A stretch of 64,000 nt of DNA. Source: Nymphaea colorata (Eukaryota; Streptophyta; Magnoliopsida; Nymphaeales; Nymphaeaceae). Shown here piece by piece: positions 51,970 through 64,000 of the stretch. The DNA lies in NCBI RefSeq assembly GCF_008831285.2, contig NC_045147.1, positions 13,060,854 through 13,124,853 on the forward strand. The letters run 5' to 3'. Every line of letters begins with the position of its first letter. Position 1 is the first letter of the stretch. A program made the translations under genes and the position numbers. Under the pieces are notes generated by a model. The model saw only the letters and a list, made by a program, of their open reading frames with translations. It did no database searches and was not told the origin of the DNA.

Positions 51970-53000
51970 AAGTATTAAGTACCCCGAACATATGATACTA
52001 TTGGGTCGGACATGATCCGGACCATATGGATTCTTGCAATCCTAATCTATTATTTAATATTTCAGAACGAGAACTTTTATTGACATTAACTCAGATGCGG
52101 ATGAATCTTTTAAGTAATGTCCCCATCACTTCATTAATTAACATTGGCAACTTTGTTCGTTAACGAAAACTTCACTGTAATCTGAAATTTGTGGAATTGT
52201 CTGATCCACAACAAGCGTGCTCTTTGCCATTTACGTAGATTCAGATCCAGATTCAAGTTTGCAACAAAATTTGCATCTTTGAGTGAAATTTGTACAATCT
52301 ATGAGCCATCATCACATGCAGACAAAAAGAAAAAGTAAAAAAATTATATGGACACGTTCGTAGTATGTTCTATATATAATAAAACTTATGAGTATTCAAA
52401 AATGACAAAGCAAAACTGTAAAAGAACTATTTGCTTGAACGATCTTCCAAGAATCGATACTCTTTTTTTGGTTCAATTAGATTGTGTTTTTATCAGCTGA
52501 AATCTTGAGGCTGGCCGGATGCTCCACCCTCACACTCCAAACTCTTTCAGGCTGTATGTGTGAGATGCCGGAGTATCTGGAAGGCCGGAGAAATCCTTAT
52601 ATATATATATATAACTCTTACATCGGAGTCAAACAAAATGGCTCTTCTACAATAAGCTAAGCCCTCACGGCCTAGAGCTGCATTGACTTGTATAAGGGGT
52701 TGACACTCTCAAAAATCAAACCAAAGACCATTTGGGTTGTGTTATAAATGCCCTAGCAAAACCTCTCGATGGGAAGCGTGAAATTTGAGCTTCCGAATAT
52801 CGGTTAATTGAGTCTCTCGCTCCAGGTCTGATTTCGAGATGGGCGGGCACGATCATGTGGAGGCTCGCTCCATGTAGGCTGCACTCGTAGTTCCGAAAGG
52901 GTAGGTGTCACTCGCAGAAAGGCTGCACTCGCTATAGGCTGGCTACACTCGCTCCTAGGCTTTGTGCTTGGTCAAAAAAGCAGCGAGCCCTTGAATTTAA
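50950..53000. other. Intergenic stretch upstream of the CID gene
   Basis: It contains (TA)n tracts near 51939 and 52598 and a GGCTGCACTCG-type degenerate short repeat at about 52860-52960. No gene is recognised. Confidence 0.55.
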
Positions 53001-53001
53001 T

Positions 53002-53074
53002 CTCCCCCAAGTAGGATTTGAACCTATGACCAGTCAATTAACAGCCGACCGCTCTACCACTGAGCTACTGAGGT
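53002..53074 (-). tRNA. trnN-GUU: tRNA-Asn(GTT)-like, plastid type, probably a nuclear pseudocopy
   Basis: The minus strand reads CCTCAGTAGCTCAGTGGTAG (acceptor and D arm), a CTGTTAA anticodon loop with GTT, and GGTTCAAATCC (T arm). From recall it follows the plastid trnN-GUU gene nearly base for base. Differences: the anticodon stem now relies on G-T pairs, the T arm has A for G, and the 3' acceptor strand has five G where four are expected, which disturbs pairing. T6 lies 24 bases downstream. The flanks do not look like plastid DNA. Most likely a transferred plastid fragment or the head of a tRNA-derived repeat. Confidence 0.7.
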
Positions 53075-53079
53075 GTCAA

Positions 53080-56000
53080 ACCTGCTATGCTAAGCCCATT
53101 GGAGCAACCTAAGATTATCCTAACAAATGAAGTTAACCTTTCCGCAGTTTATTTGATTAAAAGGCTTCCGTAGGAAACTAACTCGAAAATGCTCAGTGAA
53201 GATCCAAATTTGATGCAGATTTAGTTTGTCCCATGAGTTACACAGTTGGATCTGACACTTTCCAAATTTTCATGTTCTCAGGTTTAGTTCAATGTAGAGA
53301 TGAGTTGCTTAAATTTTGAAGCTGACATCTCAAACCCTAAGGTATCTATCTATATTTAAATTTCGGATTCTAAGTAACATGTGAATTTTGATTCAAATTG
53401 ATCCAAACGGAACCCGCCCATCATCATTCAGCAGAACTGCAGACGACTTTGGATCTTGCCTTGAAGATAAAAGAAGCATGGTGTTTGATTTAAAACCTAA
53501 TTTAATGACCCAATTTTTTAAGTAACTCTAAGAAGCATTGATGTTAGGCGTCGCTTTTTGCTTACAACTTTCAAAAGAAAAACTCATGTCAAACTTATCA
53601 TTTAAGAAGCTTTGAAAATTCACGCGTTTTATCACAATTTCACGTCAAAAAGTCTTTTGTTACTTAGAGAAGGTTACTGTCATTTAATGCTGTTAAGTAA
53701 ATCTTAGTTGGTGGACAATAATATAAGCAGGTGTTCATTCATAGTTGCAAACCAAAGTGGAGCTCATGCCGAAAAGCATCCAAAAGCTTACACATTTGTA
53801 TGTTTATGTTGAAGCAATTGTCTTTTAAATGAAATTTGTCGTCAATGGGGCGATCTTCATGATCAGATACAACTATTATCATATCCAACTTGTTAGATAT
53901 TACATCAAACTCAAGAGCAGATTCATATCATTTGGAAATGAATGACAGTTCTCACATGTAGTTGGATTCTCATATCATAAAACTCTAATATGATAAATGA
54001 CCAGATCCAAATTATGTTGAATTTGACTACAGATTTGGATTTGGATTGGATATCAGATTGTGCTTGTACAGAGCATTGACTTGCTTATCTCATATTTTAA
54101 GTTTTATTTTTGTATTTGTTTCGAGGAGAACTGCATAAAACAACAGATTTTTTGTTGGGATTTGGGATTTGAATGCCATTATTTAAAGGGATGTAACAGT
54201 AAAAGCGAGCTAATTTAGCCATTATGTTATGTGGACTTAAACCATGCGGTGACAATGAATTAAATATTTCTCTTGGACCATTGGATGTAACTTTTTCAAT
54301 GAAGTTATTAATTAAACAATAAAGTCTACAGAGCAACAGTTTTAGGGGAAAATGTAGGAAGAGTAAAGCTAACGTTAAGGATATACCATTATTTGTAATT
54401 TGTTGGATTTTCAAATGGCATAATCTTTTTGTTTTGAACAAGAAAATCCGAATCGAATCAACTAATTCAAACTTAAATTAAATGCCGGTTTTTTCTTATC
54501 TGATTAAGCAAAAAGGCCAAAAACAAAAAAAAAATCACAATATTTCAACAACGGAAAATTCTTCGTATCAATGAATCATTTTCAGCTAATTCAAGTCATA
54601 TATACTAACTGAGAGAACTGAATGCAAGCTGATGCCCATTAGTAATGCCAGTTAAAAATATTGCAACCGCGTAGCTTCTCTTAGCCCACTTAAATTCAAG
54701 TTACATTGAAAAGAAATTATTCCATTTAAAATGTTCACCATTGTTTGAAACTAGTTTTTGTTTCCCACCTTACCCAACCCCTCATCCCCGTATTGAATAC
54801 ATGACCTGGTTTTAGTGTCTCTAAGTTTCACCCTCGCTGCGCTTTAACTTGAGCATCAGTGGCGCTCTTTTTATAGCACAAAGAGTTGACACAGGAGAGA
54901 TTTGAAATGGAGACTGACCAGTTGCTCACCTTTACCCCGTCCATTGCGCCAACCTCCTTAAAAATTAAACTAAAATACGTCGTGTTCCAATGTGCTTCAC
55001 AGGCCCGCTGATAGAAGCCAGAACCAGTTTAACAATAAATGGAAGCCTAACGAAACCTACCACACTCCCCAACCAACAGAAAATTTGCAGACATTGACTT
55101 TGCGGAGTAGAATATCCGCCCGTTAAATTGCCATTCATCTAACCACACCAAACCAGTTCGTCGACCGACGACTCACCTTCCTAACATTCTTAGTGGAATA
55201 TGAGAAGTTGGCAGCTCAACTACTTGCATACAAAACCTAAACCATATTATTTTTAATAATTTCAAGCATTTATTACTGTAAGCAAAAAAATTTATTTCAA
55301 AACAAATAAAGAATGAGTTTGTATATGTGCTTTTTTTTTAATATGTAAATATGTAAAATTATCTCAAGAGACATAACATAACTGGTCGGGCAGGCAAGCC
55401 GTGTAGAGGGTGCATCATTTTCATCGGTTTGATTTTTCATATGTGCTACAACCTTAGACCTTAAACGGTGCATGGGATCGCAATGTTCTAACTTGACAGA
55501 TATACCGTACGTCATATAGGTCATCATGCATCCTAAGACGATAAGGGCAAGGAGAATGCAAGAGCCTTCAAGTCTCTTTTCCGAGCGATGGGTTGTTAAC
55601 CTTTTACTCAACCAAAAATTAAAATATGTAAATCAGAGGTTTTTTATTTGAAACAAGACATGTGGCTAATATCTCAATCAAAGATCTCTCTCCATCGCCA
55701 TGAAGTAGTTAACATAAATTCAGAACCATATTAGATGTAACATAAAGGGCCCTTAAGCAGCTAATATGATAACTGAACAATATTAATCAAAGTTCCTCAT
55801 TACTCTATGATATGTACATATGGACGAAGGGTCAGAGTGAGGACGATTGAATACGGTAGATGTGAGGTCAGGTGGAAGTCGGTATAACAAAACAACGTGA
55901 AGAATTTTCTCTTTGATCTTGGTGACGAAGGCGAATCCTTTTTCTCGAGTTCGGAAGAAAGAAAACTAGAAGAGATGTGGCGCTTAATTTTCTCTTTGAA

Positions 56001-56267
56001 AAAGTTTGTAGTTGACCTAAAATAGAGGTGGAGATCGGTTGCAAAATGACTCCCATCTCTTTTGTTCACCTTGGGCTTTGCATTGGACGCTGCTTGTCTT
56101 CCGCCGCTGTTTTGTTTCTCCTTTCCTTCTTAGTTTCCCCTTCCCTTCTCCTCCTCTCTTACTATTGTTCTCTCCGTCTTGTTTTCTTTTTCTTTGTTTT
56201 TGTTTTTTCCCATCTTGCACTTGGGTGACTTGTTGCCAAAATTTGTTAATGAATTTTGTGTTTGGTC

Positions 56268-56316
<49 letters not shown>

Positions 56317-57780
56317 CTGCTGGATGCTAATGCTAATTCATAGATATGTGAGTTGGTATGGACAGTTGCACACTAGCTTTCTAAAATTTTTTTATTTTTA
56401 TATTAGTAAATTTGATATTCACTTTTATACATATATAGTTGTATCTATAAATATAAATGTTTCCAAACATGTGTCCTAGTAGCTAGTTTTTCTAGTTCTG
56501 CCACTAGCCTTAATTAATATGCTTTCGACTCTTATAGGGATTTAATGTATATATATACACATATTAAGTCCCTATAAATGTCGAAAGAGATCAAACATAA
56601 ATGTTTCTAAACAGTGCCCCTCCAGCTAATTTTTTGGTTGTGGCCTTAATTCATATTCTTTCGATGTTTATAGGGATTTAATGTATACATTTATATAGTG
56701 AGATCAGACATATGTTCGTCCAACCCATTCAACCATAATGGTGCTGGTTCTTGGCAAACCAACCATGACATTTGGAGTCATGAGAATGGTTTGAATCTAT
56801 ATGCATGTTTAAATAATTTTCAATCAGATTTTATAGGTTTAAAAAGATTGTTTGAATTGCTCGTGTCATAGAATTTGATGTGGGCATAAAATTCACGTGA
56901 TTCTTTTTTTTTTTTTTCAAACAATAAGTTTGGAACAATCCACATTAAAAAATATATATATGATTAAAAACTACCAAAATAACCAATATTGATCCAACTT
57001 GAAATCCTCTTTTTACCTTTTTGAATTGAGAAATGTCTGATTTAATATCATAAAAAGGTGAATCTGATCTTAAATTTGTGAATCTCAAATCCTGGGATCT
57101 TAGATCACCGACCTAAATCTTGATCTTTGAGCTTACTTTTTTCTCAGTAAATATTTAACTGTAAACATTCCGGTGAATGATACATTTAAAAATCAAGGGA
57201 TCATTTGGCAAAGGGAACACACTGTTTCATTAATTTAGCTTAAAGATCGAGCATTATTTAGTTCTAATGTTTTATGAATCTGTCAAATCTTTGAGGTAAA
57301 TTCATAAAACACTCCAAAAAATATAACTATTTGGTGAAAGAGTCAAAATTGATTTATTCTTTTTAAATATACATATATAAATACCACTAATCATAAACTG
57401 TTAAAAATAAAGCTCGCTCTTTTTTTATGATTAGTCAACACAACGGATATTTTTCTAAACTCAAGTCCATATCAGAAATATCACTCGGTAGACCGATTCA
57501 GAAGTCAAACACCTAAAATACTTTTAAACAAAAAAAGAAAAAAAAAAAGAAAAGAAATCGTCGTTAGTGAAAAAAAAAAAAAGCCATGAGTTGCATGAGG
57601 AGAGAGAAAGAGAGAGAACTGAAATGAACCTTTTTATTAAACATGACACGAGCTTCTTATATGCAAGTAAAAAATACAATACCATTCATAAAGTCAATGA
57701 ATGACAGCCCCGGGAAAGGGACTCAGTCGTTGCCAATAAACCTTCATGACCGCCACAATTTCATATCTCAAAAAATTATA
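53080..57780. other. Intergenic AT-rich region
   Basis: No gene is supported. A (TC)n(TA)n tract lies at about 56270-56317. An inverted or duplicated phrase, GGGATTTAATGTATA, occurs at about 56538 and 56673. The minus-strand frame at 55297-55611 has no motif I recognise. A MITE-like core occurs near 57196-57350 (ATCATTTGGCAAAG, TTTTATGAATCTG). Confidence 0.55.
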
Positions 57781-57783
57781 TAA

Positions 57784-57946
57784 CAGGGGGCAGAATAGAA
57801 TTAAAGTTTTTAAATTTTGATTAAAACCGAAATATCATTTTTCGAAATTTTTTTATAAAACAAGTAAATTTTTTTAAATTTATAAATAATTTTTTTTTTT
57901 GAAGTGGGGTCAGGCTTAAGCACACCCACCTTAGCTCTACCCGCAG
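57784..57946 (-). mobile_element. hAT-like MITE, family member 4
   Basis: It starts CAGGGGGCAGAAT and ends AGCTCTACCCGCAG. Its reverse complement aligns with 4360-4520 along most of its length (CACTTCAAAAAAA, TTTACTTGTTTTATA, AAAATGATAT, AATCAAAATTTA). No target duplication is visible. Non-coding. Confidence 0.65.
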
Positions 57947-57949
57947 CCG

Positions 57950-60900
57950 ATGTTGTAGACCATAAATATTTATGTCTAACGATCATTACATAGCATTGTT
58001 GTCTTTTAAAATGCTACCTGATGCCTCTCGGACGTGGTATAAAGCGGATCATCCAAAAAAAAAAAAAAAAAAACTTTAGTAGTTCTAAAAGCATACTTAA
58101 TAAAAGGCAAATAAATGGTTAGAAATATGTGTTTATGTATATAAAAAAATTGAATGGAAATTTTAACTTTTTAAAGTCACTCAATCATTTAATTGGGGTG
58201 GTTCGATCTAACATAATAAATAGTTAAAAAAACAATAAAAAATTGAATATTTTCATAGTCTATTAGTTCATACCTTTTTATTTTTTTTATTTTATTTTTA
58301 TGGTCTTGATGTGATGACTTGATGATTAACTATATAGTTGATCATACATATAATTATATAATATATATATATATATATATAATTCAATAAAAGATAATAA
58401 AAAACAAAAAAATGATTGCTCCGGACACGAATTGCTAGATCTTCAACCATCTCTTTCCTGTTGTTTGACTTTGAATAAAATAACATTAAATTCAATGAAG
58501 GCACAGTGTACCACCCAATCAAACAAACTTTTTCCTCAAAGACACTTATCCTTTTCGTTATATTAGTCAAAGAGGCCTAACTTTACAAAATTATAGAGCA
58601 GTCGGAAATATATATAAAAACACAAAACCGTGTTGACATATTTCACAAAGGCGTATATTCCAGCTTCTAAGCTTTTCATGTGAATACATATGTTTTTGTA
58701 ATATATCAGTAAAAAAAAAATTATATTCTAAAAATCACAAATAACAACAGGTTGTTATTTGTGTTGCACAACAATTAAATGTAGTTTAGCTGGTTCCAGT
58801 TTCATGTTTCCTTTTTTATATTTTTTGTATCTAATAACTATTTTGACATAATTACAAAATAAAATAGTTCTTGCCAAGACTGTCATCACTGAACTAGAAA
58901 AATTAGATAAATAGAATGAACTTTCATATATCCGAACTTGAGATACCAACCCACATAAATTTGAATATTTTTATATTGAAACATCATGATTATTTCATTA
59001 TTTACACATGGATTGCCTCTTAAAAGTTTTTTATAAATTAATAGTGCCCCTCAGTCAGAAATTTCAAACTCTGCCATTGTTTATTAGCTTGGACTTTAGA
59101 GCAAATAAAGTATTTCTTTGAACATAACTTGTTTAACAAAAAATAATTATAAAACGTTTTAAATATTATAATATTTTATCTATTGTTATCATCTTGGGAA
59201 GGACGACTTAAACCAAAATTTTGGATGAAGGCACAAGTGGCAAAAGGCATGCTTCAATCTATTGTAGAAAATGATGACATTATGCCATCACAAACCTACA
59301 TTCATATGTCAAATAAACCAAATAATAATATGATAATCATATAAATATATAAAAATAGATGGTTAAAGACTAAGATGGCAAGAAGTGTCATATATTAGCA
59401 AAAATAGTTTGTCATTTGCCTATAAAGTCGTTCCTAGTGTATTTCAGCTTAACTTCAAATCATTGGTATTATTCAAGTTATCTTTCTAATAATTCATCAA
59501 GTATGAGTACTTGCGAAAATATAATAAAAACAAATTACTAATATTTCCCAATGCTGCAAATTGGTAGTAAATGACCAAATAAGTATCACCTATTAAAAAC
59601 ACCAAGTCAAAATTTAACAAAAATCTAATATTCTAAAAGCCATGACAAAATAATCTCTCATGTCAAGTGGACTAAAGGCCCAAATTTTAAGTTAGTAACT
59701 TAATGAACATTAAGCTTTCATGAAAACTTGCAGTATATATATATATATTTTTAGTTTGAAATGCCATAAAAAAATTGGTTTAGTTTGTACTATATGTTAA
59801 TGATGCAAGTATAGTACTATTGACAAACATGTTATTAGTGTCGGCAATGAATTGTAATTTGGTGTTTGCACCAACCTAATCTACGTTTGAAGTGAGATTC
59901 CTTTGATAGCAAGTTGGTGAATAAAAAAAAAAAAACATAGTTAGGTCAAGTTTCAAGTCAAGTTTGACGATAACACTGACAATATATTGGCCAATATTGT
60001 AGATGAATTATTTTAAATTAATACTAACAATAATAAGATTTCATGTTTTGCCTTTTATATATTGATAATGCATTCATTTCTAGTGTGATATTAAGGTTTG
60101 TAGTTTAATTAAGGAATATAAGTTTGAATAAAATGAGGAACTAATAAAATTTGTATTATTACTCAATTTGGATGAACTACTCGAAAAATATGATCATGTA
60201 TATATAAAATAGAATTAGTAATGAACCATTTTCCTTAAAAGTCATTAGATTTTTTAATTCGTTAGAAACAATTACAACTAATATGTGAAATCATTTTAAA
60301 ATAACAATTCAAAAGGTATGTTATGCCTCATCATTTTTTTGTGTATGTATGTTTTTTTAAATTAAACACATGGGATGCATTGTACTTAATAAATTAGAAG
60401 CATTTGGTATATTTAAAAACTATTAATGAAAAGTAAAAAATATTTTTATCTGATCAATGAAAATGAAAATAATATGCTTCAAATAAATTATATGGATATA
60501 TAGTGTCAAGAGGGTGATATTGTATATCAAATATAAATACCAACAATATACTAAGAATTGACAAGGAGGAAAATATATTTTAAACAAGTCCTATGCATAT
60601 TGTCGTAGGAACTATATTTGATTATTCGGCAATGTTAAGTTAAAGCTTTCGAAAAGGTATATAGTGCAGCAAAGAGATAAACATGACTCTAGTATCTCTT
60701 ATCATATTTCTATTATCAAATGTCTATTGCCAAAAAAACTTCAGGATAATGTAATATTTATAAGTATCATAATTTTGTGTGTGACAATCATCTCTACACC
60801 ATAAAGTTATACACTGACATCAAACATATTATTTTTACAAATATATATATATTTTTTATCTATGGAAAAAAACAAATTAGATAATACATCATTGCATATA

Positions 60901-61070
60901 TGTCCCGAAGAGCATACAGTTTATATCTATACGATCAACTTATAGATATTACTAATTACCCTTGTAATCTTATCGGGGTTGTGAAAATATTATTGAATAA
61001 TTATGTAACAATAAATCAATTCACAAGGAACTCCCTCTCATGATATAAATTAAAACTATTTCTTCACATA
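57950..61070. other. Very AT-rich intergenic stretch
   Basis: Dominated by A and T runs with short TA tracts (for example about 58361-58381). No gene, RNA or transposon end is recognisable. Confidence 0.6.
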
Positions 61071-61073
61071 TAA

Positions 61074-61283
61074 ATGAGTATTATATATGTATGTCTAACA
61101 AATCATGGTTCTAATAAGGATGCTGGCAAAAATAATTTAATTTGTGTTGAATTCGTCGATGACAAGGTCAAAACTAAGTTAGTGGATGAAAGATTATCAC
61201 AAAAAGAAAAAAATAGATTATGTAGGTTTTCTATCCAGTTTTTTGTCAAGGCTCTTCCAAGGGAAGTGCAAGAGCTCATTAGG
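61074..61283 (+). pseudogene. Exon-like ORF with splice donor, unknown family
   Basis: An ATG-started frame has balanced, charged composition (VDDKVKTKLVDERLSQKEK, then FVKALPREVQELI). It ends at a strong donor-like AGG then gtatgtc at 61283-61284. Downstream frames do not continue it in an obvious way. It looks like one exon of a gene or transposon protein left in AT-rich DNA. I do not recognise the family. Confidence 0.3.
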
Positions 61284-62249
61284 GTATGTCTCACATGTTA
61301 CCCTCCTTAAACTTTGAACATACTGAACTACTTTTGGGTAGCATACATTTCTTCAATAAGTCTAAGTACAATCCAGTATCAAACTACGTAGATAGCGATT
61401 CATGCACCCAGCCATTTTTGTTGGTCACAAATGCATACTTATTTAGGCAATTTTACTGCTCTTGATGTCAATAACTGTTCTTATGTATACTTGATAATCA
61501 AGCAACAAAAAATACATGCATTGGTATAACATGTTTAATACAGCATTCGCTGTCACATGATAATCAATCAATAATGCGTATGCACACTGATGAACCTTTA
61601 AAGTAGTCCAGAGAAATAATTAACGCGTATCAATCATGCCTTTTACCACCTATGTGATCAACACCAAGAAACAAATGTTCATGAAGCCATAAAATATGTT
61701 AAACATAATCACCTTGTATGCATGATCATACTCTATTCATGCAAAATCAATGGTAAGCATAGACATATCTTAGCATCACCCCTGTCCTTAATCGTTGATA
61801 TCATTGATGAACGGACCTAAAAACTTTATCCAACACCTATATAAAGCACCGTGAATTTGCCAAAACGACTTGTGAGGACCAAATTCAATCCCTGAATGAT
61901 CTCGTCCGGAGCATCCTGTTTGGGCTTCAAACTTTGAAGACCAAAAGGGAAATGAGCTGAGCTAGTTTAGCCATAGTTGGCAAACCCATGACTGAGACTG
62001 GGTCAGTGAGTTGTCTCGTTGACTTGGTCGAGTTTTGGAATAACCCTAATCGGATGAGTCAAGGCCGAGTGAGGGGCGAGCAAGGCCAACCTTGACTCGT
62101 GGCCAGGTTTTCTAGCAATTAGATTGAAACTTTCTGACCGAAACTCAATTAAATCTAAAAGATACTGGACGGCTAGATCAAAACAAATATGGATCCACAG
62201 ACAAGAATCCAACATCCTTACCAGATATTTCACTGATATAGTTGACCAA

Positions 62250-62780
62250 GCTAACTAGATTTGAATTCAAATCTGATCCATTATTTCGTATTCAATCTAA
62301 ATTGATAATTGAATCTAGAAATTTTTTTATCTAGATCCAAATATGAGATCTGACCCAAATGAATCTCGGTTGTAAGTCTGCTATATTCGGATCCTATATG
62401 ACTCAGACATGATCCCTGTTACTTTATTGGATCAATTTAGTTCGAAGTCTAATCCACACTCGAATACAAAACTCATATTCAAATTCAGATTCAATATTAA
62501 TGCCTCATGTTAAGTTCCAAGTATAGATCTAAATCTAAGTTATGGATCAAGGACCCAACCTTTTAATTTAGATCCCAAATATAAATCAAGGGTATGGGCG
62601 ATCCACATTGCATAAAATCCAAATTAGACTAAAGACGGGTGTGAGACAAACATTTTGGATACGAACCCCAATATAATCCATAACACTTTACTGGATCTAA
62701 AATAGGTACTCAGGTTGTGATTTGAATCTAAATTACATATTGGATCAATCCTTGATATGGATCCGTGGATCTGGACCTAG
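62250..62780. repeat. Degenerate GATCCAAAT/GGATCTAAAT repeat block
   Basis: Variants of GGATCTAAAT and GATCCAAAT recur every 15-40 bp without strict period. The same type of block is seen near 32580-32910 and 21290-21480. No coding content. Confidence 0.6.
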
Positions 62781-62789
62781 GAAAACGAA

Positions 62790-63760
62790 AGCCATCAGGG
62801 TTCAGAGGAAACCCTCGTCGAGCGTAGTACCCTCACTGCCATTACCGCTGCCCTTCAAGGTCACCTGAGATTCTGAGAAGCGGCCAGTCGCTGCGGGCCA
62901 AGTGATAGTCGGAACGCTGATGCAGCCTTGTGGCCGTCCTCGCCAGGTAAGTGCTCTGATTCCCCTTCCCTCCAACACCGTGGATTAGATGAGGTCGGAA
63001 AGAAGAGGGGGAGGTGCAGGAAGCGGCACGGCAGCTTCCTGCTCCCTCTCTCTTCTCCGGCACGAGGATAAGAGGGCGATCTGCCCTCCCTCTGCCTTCC
63101 CTTTCCACTATGCGCAGAGGAACAAGGGTCTTTGTGGGGCGCCCGACGTCACCCTGTCGTTTCCCTTTCGCAGTCCACGGAAAGCCCGACAGGCTTCCCT
63201 CCCGATGGGTTACCGACGAGCACCTGATGCCGGCGTGCCAAAATGGGTGGCATGAAAATACGAGCTGAAACTGCTGACCAACAATAGCGAGGATTGGCAA
63301 GAACAAGTAAGTGGCTTGGAAAGAGTAACCAGGTAGCAATGCCACCCTCGCACAGGATTAATAAATGACAGTGGTCCTTCCCAGAGCTCAAATTCCTTGG
63401 TTCCCACCACTGAAAGGGGAACAGGAAAAATTTACCAGTCCGCCGTTTCTCCCGTTGCAGCTTTCAGCACAGTGGTAAGGGAGTGTGTCGTAACCCATTG
63501 TTGGAGCTTCAGTGCAATATTACTGGAAGACATAAAAATGATAAATCTCGGTGCGCGAGCCAAATTCTTCTGCGCCATAGCCGCCCAGTGATGAGCACAG
63601 GCCTCTCGACCATACAGAGCTGGACCGACTCCTCTCTACCTTCTCAAGCGATGTGCCGCTTGATTCTCAAACGTGTGCATTCTCTCGTCAGAAAAAATCT
63701 GCAGCGCCCGTTTGATGCATTAGTGTAGTTCCAGGAAAAAAATTTAAATTTTTAAAAAAT
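62790..63760. other. GC-rich stretch without a supported gene
   Basis: Base composition changes abruptly from AT-rich to GC-rich. Several overlapping frames exist (62842-63345 minus, 62989-63268 plus, 63483-63728 plus), but none has motifs, and they compete with one another. It may be part of a transposon or a gene that continues beyond the window. Confidence 0.5.
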
Positions 63761-63776
63761 TGTCCTCCCCATCAAA

Positions 63777-63890
63777 CAAGGGACTGAAAGAATGTCCCTT
63801 GAGTTGAGTTCCGGAATTATTATTCCGGAAAAATCTTTCCACCCTCTGGGGTGGAAAAAGAATTTCAGGAGAAGGATTCCTTCTTCTCCT
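63777..63890. repeat. Series of four consecutive perfect hairpins
   Basis: Four inverted repeats follow one another. CAAGGGAC/GTCCCTTG (63777-63801, 9-base loop). TTCCGGAAT/ATTCCGGAA (63809-63830, loop TATT). TTTCCACCC/GGGTGGAAA (63836-63857, loop TCTG). AGGAGAAG/CTTCTCCT (about 63867-63890, 8-base loop). All arms are perfect. Spacing between hairpins is under 10 bp. Confidence 0.85.
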
Positions 63891-64000
63891 CCGTCTTGTT
63901 TCGAGAGGTCGGAGCAGACAGACGGACGCGTAGTGGTCGAACAGAAACATCCCCCCAGACGCGGAGCCTTCCCCTTTCCCCCTCCCTTCCGGCTTCTGAC

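Noticed and set aside
55297-55611. 104-codon minus-strand frame
   Set aside because: It ends in a low-complexity Ile/Leu/Tyr tail from AT-rich DNA, lacks splice-supported neighbours and shows no motif I recognise.
62842-63728. Frames up to 167 codons near the window end
   Set aside because: They overlap on opposite strands, lack motifs and have Arg/Ser/Pro-rich composition typical of chance GC-rich translation.

Overview
This window is nuclear DNA of a flowering plant. It is AT-rich and gene-poor, with many short introns that have canonical GT..AG borders, long (TA)n and (CT)n microsatellites, and abundant decayed transposons. I cannot name the species. Three protein-coding genes can be rebuilt completely from the sequence, all on the minus strand: a zinc-dependent alcohol dehydrogenase-like gene (5551-9511, 10 exons, 402 aa), a single-RRM RNA-binding protein (27401-28771, 6 exons, 268 aa), and a CID-type poly(A)-binding-protein-interacting protein with a PAM2 motif and two RRMs (43245-50435, 10 coding exons plus a spliced leader, 405 aa). 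Each model was checked by codon phase across every junction, and each closes in frame at a stop codon.

Layout. 1-5.5 kb: intergenic, with microsatellites and repeat fragments. 5.5-9.6 kb: alcohol dehydrogenase gene with a TATA box at about 9605. 9.6-17.9 kb: intergenic, with two related degenerate repeats. 17.9-20.7 kb: a possible minus-strand transcription unit with no convincing reading frame, facing a small plus-strand ORF at 20747 across a shared AT-rich promoter-like site; an orphan exon-like ORF follows at 21.0-21.2 kb. 23.2-26.2 kb: a small MITE, then a badly decayed Ty1/copia element that carries a nested hAT-like MITE. 27.4-28.9 kb: RRM gene. 30-31.2 kb: copia-type LTR remnants. 32 kb: a U2 snRNA fragment. 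33-42 kb: more MITEs and tandem duplications. 43.2-50.7 kb: CID gene, whose 4.8-kb intron 8 holds a Mutator-like MITE and a GC-rich repeat island. 53.0 kb: a plastid-type tRNA-Asn sequence. 54-62.7 kb: very AT-rich intergenic DNA with one exon-like ORF. 62.75-64 kb: an abrupt shift to GC-rich sequence ending in four consecutive hairpins.

The three genes are unrelated in function: one oxidoreductase and two cytoplasmic or nuclear RNA-binding proteins. They do not form a pathway or cluster. I saw no evidence of a new defence, biosynthetic or mobile system. The more interesting material is in the repeats: MITE families whose copies can be aligned within the window, target-site duplications, nested insertions and the hairpin series.
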